NCBI RefSeq assembly: GCF_030408795.1
Contig: NZ_CP047211.1
Location: 1,178,001 to 1,242,000, forward strand
Length of the DNA: 64,000 bases
Direction: 5' to 3'
Origin: Corynebacterium hansenii
Lineage (GTDB): Bacteria > Actinomycetota > Actinomycetes > Mycobacteriales > Mycobacteriaceae
A model generated the notes under the pieces. The model saw only the letters and a list, made by a program, of their open reading frames with translations, was not told the origin of the DNA and did no database searches. The translations under genes were made by a program, and so were the position numbers. How positions within the stretch are numbered: position 1 is the stretch's first letter; each line of letters opens with the position of its first letter. Shown piece after piece: positions 63,559 to 64,000 of this stretch.

Positions 63559-64000
63559 TCGAAATCCTCCAGTGCTTCCAGATCATCGAGGAAAGGGATC
63601 AACCGCCGCTTCATTTCCGCCGACAGCGACCGCGCGAATTGATCGGACAGGTGGTTGTCGTCGCGGTAGACGTAGATGTTGCCGATCACGGCCGGGCAGC
63701 GCTCGGGACCGCAGATGACGTCGGAGAAGTCGAGGCCCAGGCCGCCGGGCATGCCCGCCAGGATCCCCGCCGCCGGGTCGCCGGGGGAGAGCACCCGGTC
63801 CCGCGGCGGACCGCATTCGACGGGGTCCCCGCCGGCGGCGACGCAGTCGGTCGCGTTGAACGGGTCGCCGGCTCCGTCGCGCAGCCACGGGGTGTCGCGG
63901 ATGCCGACGACGGGGATGCCCATGCCGGTCACCGCATGCCAGAAGTCCACGTAGCCGTCGGGGGTGTAGTCGGTGTTCTCGAAGCCGGGGCGGCTGGAGG
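63555..64000 (-). CDS. SGNH acyltransferase, C-terminal part (5'-partial at the window edge)
   Basis: The reading frame is open past position 64000. The visible about 148 residues resemble the C-terminal SGNH-type part of the gene at 61423-63558: GIPVVGIRDTPWLRD, the CGPERCPAVIGN cysteine pair, and the catalytic DDNHLSD motif. It is therefore a second copy of an OafA/SGNH acyltransferase. The stop overlaps the start of the downstream acyltransferase gene (ATGA). Confidence 0.82.
   Translation of the reverse strand, partial: SSRPGFENTDYTPDGYVDFWHAVTGMGIPVVGIRDTPWLRDGAGDPFNATDCVAAGGDPVECGPPRDRVLSPGDPAAGILAGMPGGLGLDFSDVICGPERCPAVIGNIYVYRDDNHLSDQFARSLSAEMKRRLIPFLDDLEALEDFE

Overview
The window is a strongly GC-rich actinobacterial chromosome segment with a Corynebacterium-type gene order: an FAH-family decarboxylase near gltX, an IclR regulator facing leuCD, then hup-mutT-gpsA-ddl-thiL-ung-recG-rsmD-coaD-sepIVA-rnc-mutM-smc-ftsY-amt-glnK-ffh. 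A mycothiol-type DinB protein, MutT1-like and SepIVA-like proteins, and many promoters with a -10 hexamer 6-9 bases before the start codon (leaderless mRNAs) fit the same assignment. I see no transposase, phage gene or CRISPR array.

Region 1 (1-10.4 kb) is the end of a siderophore locus of mycobactin/nocobactin architecture: the terminal condensation domain of an NRPS, a type II thioesterase, a stand-alone ketosynthase (MbtC-like), an AT-KR-ACP protein (MbtD-like) and an aryl-AMP ligase (MbtA/DhbE-like), nearly all translationally coupled. A convergent three-gene operon holds an isochorismate synthase, an MbtK/IucB-type acyltransferase and an alpha/beta hydrolase. Its promoter overlaps a candidate DtxR iron box. 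On the other side of the iron box is an orphan SufC plus SufB/D-like pair (10.6-12.5 kb) that resembles the minimal two-component SUF systems of archaea.

Region 2 (12.5-23 kb) holds housekeeping and conserved hypothetical genes, a second isochorismate synthase (probably for menaquinone), gltX, and directly downstream tRNA-Gln(CTG) and two tRNA-Glu(CTC) genes, the substrates of GltX. A large cruciform/repeat region follows.

Region 3 (23.4-26.6 kb) is the most notable. It has an nrdI-nrdF operon whose NrdF has Gln109, Ser169 and Lys203 in place of three metal-ligand glutamates, while the other ligands and the radical tyrosine remain. That is the QSK signature of metal-free class Ie ribonucleotide reductase, whose tyrosine is converted to a DOPA radical with help from NrdI. 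Two flavin-binding proteins diverge from nrdI, and a DtxR/MntR-type regulator follows. No nrdE or nrdH is present.

Region 4 (26.6-64 kb) is mostly core genome: MFS transporter, ltbR-like regulator, leuCD, HU, nucleotide sanitation, phospholipid and cell-wall precursor genes, thiamine, DNA repair, CoA, a SepIVA-like coiled-coil protein, RNase III, Fpg, a GT87 mannosyltransferase, an AGCS transporter, SMC, an ABC exporter, FtsY, ammonium transporter and PII (without the expected glnD), Ffh, and two tandem SGNH acyltransferases, the second cut by the window end.
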